64,000 bases of DNA from Saprospiraceae bacterium (GCA_029212405.1 JARGNR010000010.1:29207-93206), one strand, 5' to 3'; positions 47,401 through 56,430 are shown, numbered from the stretch's first letter. A program made the numbers and translations. Notes: generated by a model from the sequence alone, not told the origin.

Positions 47401-48774
47401 ATTGTCGAATCCTATCATTCTTATGTTTCTAATAAAGAAATAAAATTGCACTTCTTGCCAGAAAATGATTTGGTCATGATGGATTTTGATTCCGATAAAC
47501 TGCAGCAAATTATATCAAATCTCATTTCGAACGCTTTTAAGTTTACTCCTGAAGGGGGACATATTTATGTCACACTGCGAAAAGAGGAAAACTCCATGGT
47601 TATCCGCGTAAAAGATACAGGTAGAGGAATACCTAAAAATGATTTAGAAAAAATATTTGACCGTTTCTATCAGGTAGACAATTCCACCACTCGAAGGTAT
47701 GACGGTTCAGGAATAGGGCTTGCACTTTCTAAAGAACTTGTTACATTAATGGAGGGTAAAATTTCTGCACAAAGCCCTCCAACTGGGCTAAGAAAAGGGT
47801 CCGAATTTAAGGTAGAACTACCCATACATAAGGGTGTTGAAATTATGGTTTCTGAATCGTTTGACATCCCGATTAAGCAGCCAGATATTTTGGAGTTGGA
47901 AAAAGGTCAAAATGCAATTGACGGTATGAGTGGAATCTCAGTTGAAACAATTATCCCTAACAAACAAGAAAAACCAATGGAGCAAAAAGTATCCATTCCA
48001 TTGATTTTATTAGTAGAGGACAATAAAGATGTAGCTGCTTATATTGCATCTTGCTTGCCCAATGATTACCGATTGGTGATTGCTGAGGATGGTCAAGAAG
48101 GACTTGAAATCGCTATAGAATTGGTACCTGACCTCGTTATTAGTGATGTAATGATGCCAAGAATGGATGGATTTGAATTTTGTAAGCAACTTAAATCAGA
48201 TGAGCGTATAGGACATATTCCTGTTATTATTCTCACAGCTCGAGTTGATCTAGAAAGTAAAATTGAAGGCTTGGAGTTGGGCGCCAATGCATATCTCCCT
48301 AAACCTTTTGAACGTCAGGAATTGTTACTTACGATCAACAACCTCTTTTCGTTACGAGATAAACTACACATCCATTATCAAAATATTGGTGGAGTCAATA
48401 AACAAGTTGATGCTGAAGAAGAGATTAACGAGACGAAGCCCGAAGATGTATTTGTTTTAAAAGTTAGATCACTAATTGAGGCTCAAATTGATGATTTTGA
48501 TTTAAGTGTAGCACGAATGGCCAAAGATCTTTATCTCAGTCAATCACAATTGGGTCGTAAATTGGATGCACTAACAGGTATGTCTCCAAGTCGATTTATC
48601 CGCATCATCCGCTTAAAGAAAGCAAAAGAATTGCTTCAAAATGAGGCATTGAGTATACGTGAAGTATCGTACGATATAGGGATTAGTGATCCGAGCTATT
48701 TTTCTAGAGTTTTTAAGAAGGAGTTTGGGCTTTCCCCAGCAGAGTGGAGGTCTCTACAGGTAGCTAACAATTAG
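44485..48774 (+). CDS. Hybrid two-component system regulator (HTCS)
   Basis: 1429 residues in the standard one-protein layout: signal peptide (1-25), two seven-bladed propellers (about 35-740; repeats such as DRDGFLWIATKDGLNQYNG, DSKGRIWASTENEGLNIYD), a Y_Y_Y domain (about 745-830), a transmembrane helix (about 843-865), HisKA with H near 901 (NMTHEFRTPL), HATPase (about 1010-1120), receiver (about 1170-1290, ISDVMMPRMDG) and an AraC-type helix-turn-helix (about 1325-1429). Such proteins sense oligosaccharides in the periplasm and switch on polysaccharide-utilisation loci. No SusC/SusD or glycosidase genes are in the window. The divergent T9SS gene is the nearest possible target. Confidence 0.95.
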   Translation: MNKMVCRIYLVLLLGGVVLNPISIAQQYGQLELLNTEDGLSQGMIFDILKDRDGFLWIATKDGLNQYNGHDFKTFVNDPNDPWSISGNHIIHLFEDSKGRIWASTENEGLNIYDKTSERFHRLEHNPDSPSGLTGEYITAIAEDTSGYFIVNVDYKELNMFRLNEDFFTKQTPPQIIRVPVPDLNESDAAQISSKDHIVKNIKGVATDAKKRIWVSGYNTIFQLNCKKAKLIPAIEGLSFVNAHPDDNGGIWFISNKSFPTRWDGENIQAIPAKLTEENYDTKEILNMGFINDSILIGNTNAGIYSLDLKEHRNGVDKNKNDSKAHDLFWTIEVNRTLIKHNVSAISIGQSGKIWIGTNGYGVYKTNLKKSLFSHHLPGISIRRIYPISKSEFVSKDLDGAIQNLDGSMYTKLDVECPPWWPWNTGELLYSKSGSLWLKWFGFTVDGVLSRKKEEMYYLRKYEANLKTYKEYYYSWHHGEQQPMMESKDGILWMAGIEDILSKIDPETGKYISFNTKDGRRIEIKATDKRNFYLNLSTAIYEDNKGILWVGTERGVTKCERSKNDEYLTVTAYENIPGDLTSLSYNHVTCILDDPKNPNRYLWVCTKGGGLNRFDKNLGTFTSITKDDGLPDNVIYGILTDNAGNIWGSTNKGLFCMNQHQDTQNDDAVRYTFRNFSKNDGLQENEFNTGAYAKIPDGRLAFGGINGYNVFDPKEVLSDVLQPPIFITNLSVNNEKIFPNEENGILKSSIATTNKITLNYNDNILALEFASLDFTAPNQNKYRYQLEGAGDSWVEKGTSRSATFLNLQPGNYTFRVQGTNSQGIWSGNTAELDIQILPPWWKNWWAYLAYISIIIAGIALYFRFWINRAKLRQQLTYEKRETDRVKELDALKTQLYMNMTHEFRTPLTIILGMTKQVQNNPKEHFTSGLNMIARNGENLLNLVNKMLNLSKLESGKMKLDLVHGDIILFLRNIVESYHSYVSNKEIKLHFLPENDLVMMDFDSDKLQQIISNLISNAFKFTPEGGHIYVTLRKEENSMVIRVKDTGRGIPKNDLEKIFDRFYQVDNSTTRRYDGSGIGLALSKELVTLMEGKISAQSPPTGLRKGSEFKVELPIHKGVEIMVSESFDIPIKQPDILELEKGQNAIDGMSGISVETIIPNKQEKPMEQKVSIPLILLVEDNKDVAAYIASCLPNDYRLVIAEDGQEGLEIAIELVPDLVISDVMMPRMDGFEFCKQLKSDERIGHIPVIILTARVDLESKIEGLELGANAYLPKPFERQELLLTINNLFSLRDKLHIHYQNIGGVNKQVDAEEEINETKPEDVFVLKVRSLIEAQIDDFDLSVARMAKDLYLSQSQLGRKLDALTGMSPSRFIRIIRLKKAKELLQNEALSIREVSYDIGISDPSYFSRVFKKEFGLSPAEWRSLQVANN

Positions 48775-48986
48775 TCTCTTCAATTTCTCACTACTTTTAA
48801 CAAAAGATGATAAATATTAAATGGGTACAAATCATTCAGATTATAAGATAGTTGTTTACCTCTAATTTATATATCAAAGAAACCCAACAATCTTTATTCC
48901 CATTTGAATAATTACGAATAAATCTCCGAACATTATCTATCGAATTCCATCTGTGCTACACCTAGAGATTGTCTACTTTCTGCTTC

Positions 48987-51146
48987 TTATTTAAGAATAA
49001 ATTTTTCGAATAGATATTCCTTATTTGATTCCAATTTCAAGAAATACAAACCAGAACTTAGGCTGTATTTTTCAAGATCAATTTGAATCGAATTCCAACC
49101 TTTCTTTAATTCAGCATTGAGATCGATCTCTATTTTATTACCTACCAAATCAACAATATGAGCTTTCACCTTTTGATCTGAATTCCAATAAAATTCAAGA
49201 TTAAAAACTCCTGAATTCGGATTTGGGTACAAATTAAATGTACTTTCAAAAACATTGTCCGTGCTTGTACTCGTTTGAGGATTAGGAGAATCCGAAACAG
49301 CTATATCATCTATATATAAGTTGTTTCCTTTGTTTGATTCGAATCTAAATGAAAATTGAACATTCTCTTCACCAGCATATTCTGAAATATCTAGTGATAA
49401 GAAATTCCACTCGCTGGTATCTACTGGAGTGAATGCAGATGAATTTGAACTTGACGCAGAAACTAATAAATTAGATGAAATAATTTTATTCAAATTCCAA
49501 GTTTGACCACAATCGATTGAGCCGTATAATGTAATATATTCAAATTCATTTGCCTTTTTGCTATAGGCAACTTGAAAGTTCAAATAAGTACTGCCCGACT
49601 CCATTTCCGTCAAATTCATTAATGGAGTTATAAATTCATGTTCCCCTCCATCATTGTATGAAAAATTATCTAAGAAAATGGATTGTGGAGCAGAATAATA
49701 GGCATTTGTAGTTTTACTAAAAGCAATTGTTGATCCTTCTGGTGACTTTACATCATAAACTAAAGTGGGGTCTGAATCATCAGGCCAGGAACTACTTATT
49801 TCATCATGGTACGGTGCATAGAAGGTGCCAGAACCGGGAGAAATTTCAATAAAGTCTGATTTTGTCAAAGGTTGAGAAGTCCCAGCAGAATTTGTTACGG
49901 TCAACGTTACGTCATACATTCCAGCTGTGCCATAGTAAACCACTGGATTCTGTTCTGTTGAAGTTTCAGGCGATCCACCAGGAAAAGACCAATTATATGT
50001 CCATGTCCCATCATTGGGAGCATTAAATGATTGGTCCTGAAATGAAATCTCTCCTTCGTTGCATGCTGGCGGTGGAGAAGCAGTAAAATCTGCAATTGGA
50101 ATACAAATAGGTAGGTTGGCATATGATTCATCATCCGTTCCTGTTGCCAATAGGTTGGATGAAGACCATAGATTATTTCGACCTCCTGCAAAGCTATTTA
50201 AGGCAGCATCCATTCTATCCGCTTGGCCGTCTGTAAACATTAAGCCAGAAGCACATGCGACATAGGAGTAATCCATAAGATTTTGAACATTGTCAAGAGT
50301 TCCACAAGATTCATGACTCAAATTACAATCTGTAGTTCCAATTGTATTGGGTGTATCAGCAACATTGTCATCACAACCACAATTCGAATCTTCTCCATTT
50401 GCATCATAACAACACCATGTATGACAAAGGTTAAAAAAATGACCAATTTCATGAGACATGTATCTTCCACTAAAATTATTATTTCCGCTTGGCGGTAACG
50501 TACCAAAAACATTATTTTGAATTACTATCCCATCTCTTTGAGCAGGAGTTCCAGGGAAAGATGAGTACCCTAGGAATGTGGTAACATCAATCTTATTAAC
50601 CACCCAAATATTTAAGTATTTATTATTTGGCCAAGCTAAAGGAGGAAAAACAGCATAATCGCCATCTATATATCCTCCTTGATATGTATAGACTGGATCA
50701 TTTATTCTATTAATGCCACTTATACAATTCCCATTGGGATCCTTCGTCGCCAACCTAAATTCAATATCCAAACCACCTAATATTGATTTGAATGCGTCCA
50801 CTATACCAAACGTATCAGGCTGATTTCCTTGAAAATCCTCATTCACGATTTCAAGCATATTGTGCACATTGGCATCAGGAATATTACCAATACCATTATC
50901 ATGAAAAATATGAACGATCACAGGTATAATATACTTTACAGGATCTCTGTCTTCACTTTTGTTTTTTAGAAACTCTTGTGTAAAATCTTCTAATTGTTGT
51001 CTTCGATCCGCTAGTGTCGGATCTAATTCATGCATTTTCTTCATGAAAATATCTGAGCCACAGATATTATTTTCTTGTGCAAAAGAAAAAGAGATTGTAA
51101 ATAAGAGGAAGAAAAGTGTGAAATATTTTAGCGTACGATTTGTCAT
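48987..51146 (-). CDS. Secreted M43 (pappalysin-like) metalloprotease with PKD and T9SS domains
   Basis: 719 residues with a signal peptide (1-23, ending SFAQ). The M43 catalytic domain (about 60-330) has the long zinc motif SHEIGHFFNLCHTW near residue 228-241 and a Met-turn in NLMDYSYVACASGLMFTDGQ. A PKD domain (about 350-435, FSFPGGSPETST-type) follows, then a jelly-roll/MAM-like region (about 450-620) and a T9SS type A sorting domain (FNLYPNPNSGVFNLEF to the end). It is secreted through T9SS and cleaves extracellular proteins. It ends convergently with the hybrid regulator. Confidence 0.92.
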   Translation of the reverse strand: MTNRTLKYFTLFFLLFTISFSFAQENNICGSDIFMKKMHELDPTLADRRQQLEDFTQEFLKNKSEDRDPVKYIIPVIVHIFHDNGIGNIPDANVHNMLEIVNEDFQGNQPDTFGIVDAFKSILGGLDIEFRLATKDPNGNCISGINRINDPVYTYQGGYIDGDYAVFPPLAWPNNKYLNIWVVNKIDVTTFLGYSSFPGTPAQRDGIVIQNNVFGTLPPSGNNNFSGRYMSHEIGHFFNLCHTWCCYDANGEDSNCGCDDNVADTPNTIGTTDCNLSHESCGTLDNVQNLMDYSYVACASGLMFTDGQADRMDAALNSFAGGRNNLWSSSNLLATGTDDESYANLPICIPIADFTASPPPACNEGEISFQDQSFNAPNDGTWTYNWSFPGGSPETSTEQNPVVYYGTAGMYDVTLTVTNSAGTSQPLTKSDFIEISPGSGTFYAPYHDEISSSWPDDSDPTLVYDVKSPEGSTIAFSKTTNAYYSAPQSIFLDNFSYNDGGEHEFITPLMNLTEMESGSTYLNFQVAYSKKANEFEYITLYGSIDCGQTWNLNKIISSNLLVSASSSNSSAFTPVDTSEWNFLSLDISEYAGEENVQFSFRFESNKGNNLYIDDIAVSDSPNPQTSTSTDNVFESTFNLYPNPNSGVFNLEFYWNSDQKVKAHIVDLVGNKIEIDLNAELKKGWNSIQIDLEKYSLSSGLYFLKLESNKEYLFEKFILK

Positions 51147-51274
51147 GGTCCAACTTTATAATTGATTAAAAAATAAATATACTATTCCACGTTCAAAAAG
51201 CTGTAACAAACATGAAAAGAAAAATGTTTACACTATTCTATCTAACAATTGGAATGATAAAACTCCATAAATGC

Positions 51275-51447
51275 GTTATTCGCATAGCAATTTGGTTTTT
51301 TGAAAATCAGAATCGTAATAGTATTTTATAAGGTCATTATCGCTGGTTTTGATGGCTTCGTATTCTTTTGTTGAGTAGCGACTTACAATTCCTTCATTTA
51401 AATTTACGGTTCTATAGATTATACTATTGTTTCGTTTAAAGTTGCAA
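51275..51447. repeat. 173-bp direct repeat, copy 1 (left border of the polyamine/ATP-grasp operon)
   Basis: This stretch recurs at 59155-59327 in the same orientation with 3 mismatches in 173 bp. On the minus strand it encodes an open tail of about 56 codons (NNSIIYRTVNLNEGIVSR, then YSTKEYEAIKTSDNDLIKYY and YDSDFQKTKLLCE) ending in TAA at 51276-51278, without a start codon. It is therefore likely a duplicated 3' end of a lost gene. Right beside it lies a palindrome (AAGTTGCAACTT, 51439-51450). The rest of 51147-51584 shows no gene. Confidence 0.85.
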
Positions 51448-51584
51448 CTTCAAAATTCGAGTTAATATTCACACAACTCGTTGCGTTTAGTAGTCATTTA
51501 AGATTGTTTTCTATCAAAATCTACAACTACAGCAGCGCAACCATTAATTAAAGAACAAACATTAATTCTATTCTTATATCCCAC

Positions 51585-52559
51585 TTACCACCCCAACACC
51601 CAAGCAAATATCAAAGGAGCTACGATTGTTGCATCACTCTCAATCACAAATTTTGGTGTATCCACTTCCAATTTCCCCCAGGTGATTTTCTCATTAGGGA
51701 CTGCTCCTGAATAAGACCCATAACTTGTCGTACTATCACTAATTTGACAGAAATAGGACCAGCAAGGGACATTCTGCATTTGCAAATCCTGATGAAGCAA
51801 TGGTACTACACATATTGGAAAATCCCCAGCAATGCCACCACCAATTTGAAAGAATCCAACTCCACCTTCCCCACAATTTTTCTGGTACCAATCCGAAAGA
51901 AACATCATATATTCAATTCCACTTTTCATGGTTTTAGGCGATAATTTTCCTTCAATACAATATGAAGCAAAGAAATTACCACAAGTGCTGTCCTCCCAAC
52001 CAGGAACAATAATCGGTAGATTCTTTTCTGCAGCAGCCATTAGCCAACTGTTTTTCGGATCGATTTGATATTTATCTTCTAAATCTCCACTTAGTAAAAT
52101 CTGATAAAAGAATTCATGAGGTAAAAATCGTTTCCCACCTTGTTCGGCATTTTTCCAAGCATTGAAAAGATAATCTTCTATTTGACGCATAGCTTCTTCT
52201 TCTGGGATACAGGTATCTGTCACTCGATTGAAATGTTGATCCAATAATTCTTGCTCAGCTTCAGGAGAAAGATCTCTGTAATTTGGAATTCTTTTATAGT
52301 GATTGTGTGCAACGAGGTTAAAGACGTCTTCTTCTAGATTAGCACCAGTACATGTAATGATCTGTACTTTTTCTTGCCTTATCATTTCAGCCAGTGAAAT
52401 GCCCAACTCTGCTGTGCTCATAGCACCAGCAAGAGTAATCATCATTTTATTCCCAGCAGAAAGTTGTTCTTCATAAGCCCTTGCTGCATCAATAAGTGTA
52501 GCTGCATTAAAATGTCTAAAGTGGTGCTTGATAAAATTGGATACAGGTCCTTTATTCAT
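51585..52559 (-). CDS. Deoxyhypusine-synthase family enzyme
   Basis: 324 residues. The NAD-dependent fold and the essential lysine are present: K296 in ITWGKLEVDTPKF corresponds to the SWGK lysine of eukaryotic deoxyhypusine synthase, which carries the butylamine intermediate. Bacteria lack eIF5A, so homologues must use a different acceptor amine, for example putrescine (giving homospermidine) or another polyamine. Here it is the last gene of an operon with arginine decarboxylase and agmatinase, 52 bp after agmatinase, so the acceptor and donor are very likely polyamines. Product identity is inference. Confidence 0.88.
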   Translation of the reverse strand: MNKGPVSNFIKHHFRHFNAATLIDAARAYEEQLSAGNKMMITLAGAMSTAELGISLAEMIRQEKVQIITCTGANLEEDVFNLVAHNHYKRIPNYRDLSPEAEQELLDQHFNRVTDTCIPEEEAMRQIEDYLFNAWKNAEQGGKRFLPHEFFYQILLSGDLEDKYQIDPKNSWLMAAAEKNLPIIVPGWEDSTCGNFFASYCIEGKLSPKTMKSGIEYMMFLSDWYQKNCGEGGVGFFQIGGGIAGDFPICVVPLLHQDLQMQNVPCWSYFCQISDSTTSYGSYSGAVPNEKITWGKLEVDTPKFVIESDATIVAPLIFAWVLGW

Positions 52560-52611
52560 TTCTTATTCATTAAATAGGTTAATAATATTATCGATTGAAT
52601 GAATATACTGG

Positions 52612-53463
52612 TTAGCAAAATTTATAGGATAGCATTTTATAATACAGCTTTGCCGCCAAATACTGAGGTGCATTGAGGGCTTCAATTGGTGCTAATTCTA
52701 CTAAATCAAATCCTACTACATTTCGTTCTTCAAATACTCTTCGTAGAAAATTTGTAACTAGATACCAGTGCAATCCACCTGGCTCTGGGGTACCCGTAGC
52801 TGGCATAATCGAAGGATCAAATACATCCAGATCAAGGGTAATGTAAACATTATCCGTCATCTGATCCATGGCTTGATCCTGCCAATAATTATTATATTTG
52901 ATTTCATCGGCGAAGAATACTTTATCATAGTTCATCTCCTCTTTTTCGGAAACATCCATACTTCTTATTCCTACCTGTACCAAGTTTGCATTTTTGCTGG
53001 CATCATAAACAGCACACGCATGATTGTATGGAGTTCCATTGTACTCTTTTCTTAAATCTGCATGAGCATCCAATTGCAACACAGTAAGATTTTCAAAGTG
53101 TTCGTAATGTGCTTTGATCAATCCAATACTAATACTATGTTCACCTCCTAAGAAGGTTAAAAACCTCCCTTCTTGAAGCAGAGATTTGGTGTTTTGATAA
53201 GTGAAATCAAACATTTGTTCAGGGCTATCAAATTCAGGTACTTCTTCTAGTATGTGGATTCCTTCTCGATACACTTCAATACCAGTTTCTATATCATATA
53301 GCTCCATATTTTCTGCAGCTTCCATAAATGCATCGAAACCCATATCCGCTCCCTTTCCCCAAGTACTTGTACCATCATAAGGAATAGATTGTAAGTATAT
53401 ATTCGATGTCGCCCGATCGGCATATTGTGGAGGTATCCCTGCAAATAGTCTTTCTTGTTTCAT
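52612..53463 (-). CDS. speB: Agmatinase (ureohydrolase family)
   Basis: 283 residues. Hydrolyses agmatine to putrescine and urea. The two-manganese site is complete: H109 (GGEHS), D132/H134/D136 (LDAHADLR) and D211/D213 (LDLDVFDP). The loop PATGTPEPGGLHW is the agmatinase-type substrate loop. It follows arginine decarboxylase by 12 bp and precedes the deoxyhypusine-synthase homologue by 52 bp, which supports agmatine rather than arginine or formimidoylglutamate as substrate. Confidence 0.92.
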   Translation of the reverse strand: MKQERLFAGIPPQYADRATSNIYLQSIPYDGTSTWGKGADMGFDAFMEAAENMELYDIETGIEVYREGIHILEEVPEFDSPEQMFDFTYQNTKSLLQEGRFLTFLGGEHSISIGLIKAHYEHFENLTVLQLDAHADLRKEYNGTPYNHACAVYDASKNANLVQVGIRSMDVSEKEEMNYDKVFFADEIKYNNYWQDQAMDQMTDNVYITLDLDVFDPSIMPATGTPEPGGLHWYLVTNFLRRVFEERNVVGFDLVELAPIEALNAPQYLAAKLYYKMLSYKFC

Positions 53464-53475
53464 TGGTATTTTGTT

Positions 53476-54882
53476 TTAATATCCTAGAATTTCCAACATT
53501 TCATCCACCGTTTGCTCCTTGCGATATACGCTATCTTGAAAATTCCCTTTCTCATCGCGATCGATGACAATCAATCTTGGTGACGGGATGAGACAATGTT
53601 TTATACCTCCGTACCCACTTATACTATCTTGATATGCTCCAGTATGAAAAAAGCCAACATACAAAGGCTCCTTATCTCCATCGTTGAATTGAGGAAGGAA
53701 TATTTGTTGATTGAGGTCCTCGCTATTATAGTAATCCGAATGATCACAGCTTATCCCTCCTATATGAACACGAGTGTATTCATTGTGCCATTTATTAACT
53801 GGTAATAAAATGAATTTTTCATTAATAGACCACGCATCAGGAATAGTATTCATAAGGCTATTATCCACCATATACCAAGTTTCAGTATCATTTTGCGCCT
53901 TTTGCTCTAATACAGAAAATATGATTGCACCACTCTCCCCTACCGTATATTTTCCAAATTCGGTGAATATATCGGGTTCTTCGACTTCTGCTTCTTTACA
54001 TGCAATAGAAATGTTACCTACCAGTTCATTGATTATATATTCATAATCATATTCAAAGCCAAGGTTATTCCGAATCGGAAATCCTCCACCAAGATTTAAT
54101 GCCTTCATTTCTGGACAGATCAATTTGAGATCAATAAAAAGTTTGATGGCTTTCTGGAATTCTCCCCAATAGTACATATTATCCCTTATGCCCGAATCAA
54201 TAAAAAAATGCAGCATTTTCAAGCAAATATTTGGATCTTCTTTTATTTCATTGGTATAAAAATCAAGGATCTCATTTGCTCGTATTCCCAATCTAGATGT
54301 GTAATAGGCTGATTGAGGCTCTTCATTTATCGCCATTCGAATCCCTATCTTAAGTGGTTTCCCTAATCGCTTCGCATAATTTCTCACCCTATTTAGTTCA
54401 CTCTTCGAATCCAAAATCAGTATGGAATTATAAAAACCATCGTGATTAAGTTGGGTGATTTTCTGGAGATATTCTTCCGTTTTATACCCATTATGAATTA
54501 GAATAATTTTCTTGTCTATATCACCCTCTTCGTAGAGTTTATATATCAAGTCAATATCAAAAGAAGAGGAAGTCTCCAATTGTACCCCCTCTCGTGCTGC
54601 AGTTTTTACAACGTATGAAAAATGACAACACTTTGTGCAATAGGCATAGTAATACTTTCCTTGGTAACGGTTTTTTTTGATCGATCTATTAAAAAGATTT
54701 TTGGCCTTTTTAATCTGCTCACCTATTCTCGGTAGATACATGAGTTTGAAAGGTGTACCATATTTTTCGACTAGGTATTTTAACGAAACTCCATAAAAAG
54801 TTAAATAACCATCTCTAAGATCAAATCCCTTTTGAGGGAAATAATAGCTTTGATCAATCAGATCAAAATATGTGTTCTTCAT
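53476..54882 (-). CDS. speA: Arginine decarboxylase (alanine-racemase-fold, PLP)
   Basis: 468 residues. Makes agmatine from arginine. It is a fold type III PLP enzyme: the PLP lysine is in YYAYCTKCCHFS (about residue 82), the phosphate-binding glycine loop is LNLGGGFPI (about 268-276), and the catalytic CDHSDYYN segment and the ending GFFHTGAYQDSISGYGG are as in Bacteroidota arginine decarboxylases. It is shorter than E. coli SpeA (about 650) because the long helical insertion is missing, as is usual in this phylum. It lies 4 bp after a small charged ORF and 12 bp before agmatinase. Confidence 0.88.
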   Translation of the reverse strand: MKNTYFDLIDQSYYFPQKGFDLRDGYLTFYGVSLKYLVEKYGTPFKLMYLPRIGEQIKKAKNLFNRSIKKNRYQGKYYYAYCTKCCHFSYVVKTAAREGVQLETSSSFDIDLIYKLYEEGDIDKKIILIHNGYKTEEYLQKITQLNHDGFYNSILILDSKSELNRVRNYAKRLGKPLKIGIRMAINEEPQSAYYTSRLGIRANEILDFYTNEIKEDPNICLKMLHFFIDSGIRDNMYYWGEFQKAIKLFIDLKLICPEMKALNLGGGFPIRNNLGFEYDYEYIINELVGNISIACKEAEVEEPDIFTEFGKYTVGESGAIIFSVLEQKAQNDTETWYMVDNSLMNTIPDAWSINEKFILLPVNKWHNEYTRVHIGGISCDHSDYYNSEDLNQQIFLPQFNDGDKEPLYVGFFHTGAYQDSISGYGGIKHCLIPSPRLIVIDRDEKGNFQDSVYRKEQTVDEMLEILGY

Positions 54883-54886
54883 TTAC

Positions 54887-55063
54887 TTACTCTTCTTCGA
54901 TTTTATAGTTTGGGAATTCGAAAGAATCATCTTCTTCCAACCAATGATTCTTATATTTGTATTTTGCTTTGCTCCTTTTTCTTCTTTTAAGCGGGTTTTC
55001 ATCTATCCTATTACTTCTATCCCACTTATTAGAATCCTTCTTATTTTCTTTTCTAGGTTTCAT
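54887..55063 (-). CDS. Small highly charged protein
   Basis: 58 residues from the ATG at 55063; a TTG 24 bp upstream would extend it. The N-terminal half is strongly basic (MKPRKENKKDSNKWDRSNRI, ENPLKRRKRSKAKYKYK) and the C-terminal end acidic (LEEDDSFEFPNYKIEEE). It sits between two operon genes with a 4-bp gap to arginine decarboxylase, so it is probably translated. The composition suggests nucleic-acid or polyanion binding. I do not recognise the family. Confidence 0.5.
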   Translation of the reverse strand: MKPRKENKKDSNKWDRSNRIDENPLKRRKRSKAKYKYKNHWLEEDDSFEFPNYKIEEE

Positions 55064-55099
55064 CAGGTTACAAATTGTGTTTGTCAATAATTCTTGCCT

Positions 55100-55441
55100 C
55101 TATTCCAATCCAAGATCGTTGTCAACATTGTCATTAAGTTCATTCATAAAATCATCATCCTCGTACTTGTCTTCGTACTCAGCTTTGACCTTTTTCTTTA
55201 ATCTACCATTCTCATCATAGTCATCATCCCCTTCGATTAAGGCATTCGCCTTGGCTTCAGTCATTCGAATTAGATAAATAAAGTCTTCTGTTTCAAATGG
55301 TAATCCTTTTTGAATTTGACCTTCCCTGTTTTTAAAGGTGATTAAGTGTTTTGAAAACCCTTTAGGGTATACCAATTTGATTTGCTCTTGTACTTCTTCG
55401 GTTAAACTTTCATAGTTTTTAATTAATCTTGGTTTGTTCAT
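55100..55441 (-). CDS. Small acidic protein of the polyamine operon
   Basis: 113 residues (MNKPRLIKNYESLTEEVQEQ, ... GFSKHLITFKNREGQ ... PFETEDFIYLIRMTEAKAN ... DDDYDENGRLKKKVKAEYED). The first 75 residues look like a compact alpha/beta fold; the last 40 are strongly acidic with clusters of Asp/Glu. I recall similar short acidic proteins of unknown function in other Bacteroidota, but cannot name a family. Tight packing (5 bp after the AstE-like gene) ties it to this operon. Confidence 0.65.
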   Translation of the reverse strand: MNKPRLIKNYESLTEEVQEQIKLVYPKGFSKHLITFKNREGQIQKGLPFETEDFIYLIRMTEAKANALIEGDDDYDENGRLKKKVKAEYEDKYEDDDFMNELNDNVDNDLGLE

Positions 55442-55446
55442 TTTAA

Positions 55447-56430
55447 TTACGATTTAATAATTCCTAAGTGAAGAATTCTACCCCCTGACTGATTTACTGG
55501 ACTTACGCTTTTTCCAATCACAATCCCAGCTTCTGGAGCGAAATACTCTTTTATTTTAGTTCCAAATACATTTCTTAGTTCAGCTATTTTTTCGCCTTTT
55601 TGTACAATTTGCCTCAGCTCTACATTAACAGTGAGTAGACCACCTATATCCGTATAAATCCATCTGCTAGATGAACAAATGACTGTATCTTTTTCTACTT
55701 CAATAATCTCATCATCCACCATATTCAAATGACACAAGACATTGTGAACACCTTCAACACCACTTCGAATCAATCTCTTTTGAAAAGTGCTAGGATTGCC
55801 AACTTCTAAAGTGATAGCAGGAATATCAAGGTCATCTGCTGCTCCTCTTAACGTTCCGTCTGAAGGAGGATTATGGACTATGATATCCGCATTTTGAAGC
55901 AGAGCCATTCTCCGTACCGTAGGTATCTCCATATCAGCTCGGATATAATAGCTGTTGATCCTCCCCGTGCTTGCCGTATGAAGATCCAGTAAATAATCAA
56001 AATGCTTGACAATCCGATCTACGAATCGATACGCATAAACCTCACTCACATTACCATCTTCCTTTCCTGGCATAATGTGATTGAGATCCACCCCATCATT
56101 GAATCTTCTTTTCTTGCGAATGAAAGCGGGAATATTTACCACAGGTATTCCAACTATAGTACCCCGAAGCTCTGTTGCATCTACTTCATTGAATAGTCGC
56201 TGAATGACTGGAATACCATTCAATTCATTACCATGTACCGCAGCGGTTACGCCCAGCACTGGCCCTTCGCCTATTCCTCTTGCAATTATTACGGGTACAT
56301 TAATAGGAGAACCGAAGCCGTCAGATATCAACTTCAACCAATAATATCGAGTATGTCCTCTCGGAGTAACACTAACATCAAGATGTTCAATAAGTGGAAT
56401 ATTATCGTGTCCATTCATCTGCATATACAA
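55447..56430 (-). CDS. Succinylglutamate desuccinylase/aspartoacylase-family zinc enzyme
   Basis: 327 residues, M14-type zinc deacylase. Metal ligands H66 and E69 (AAVHGNELNG) and H151 (LLDLHTASTG) are in the right order and spacing. The C-terminal beta domain (about 230-327, SSRWIYTDIGGLLTVNVELR) matches the AstE/AspA type. Relatives cleave N-acyl amino acids or act with RimK-type ligases in modified-peptide operons. It starts inside the end of the ATP-grasp gene (29-bp overlap; a later ATG at 56418 would reduce it to 17). Its substrate is unknown; an amide made by the two ligases is plausible. Confidence 0.85.
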   Translation of the reverse strand: MYMQMNGHDNIPLIEHLDVSVTPRGHTRYYWLKLISDGFGSPINVPVIIARGIGEGPVLGVTAAVHGNELNGIPVIQRLFNEVDATELRGTIVGIPVVNIPAFIRKKRRFNDGVDLNHIMPGKEDGNVSEVYAYRFVDRIVKHFDYLLDLHTASTGRINSYYIRADMEIPTVRRMALLQNADIIVHNPPSDGTLRGAADDLDIPAITLEVGNPSTFQKRLIRSGVEGVHNVLCHLNMVDDEIIEVEKDTVICSSSRWIYTDIGGLLTVNVELRQIVQKGEKIAELRNVFGTKIKEYFAPEAGIVIGKSVSPVNQSGGRILHLGIIKS

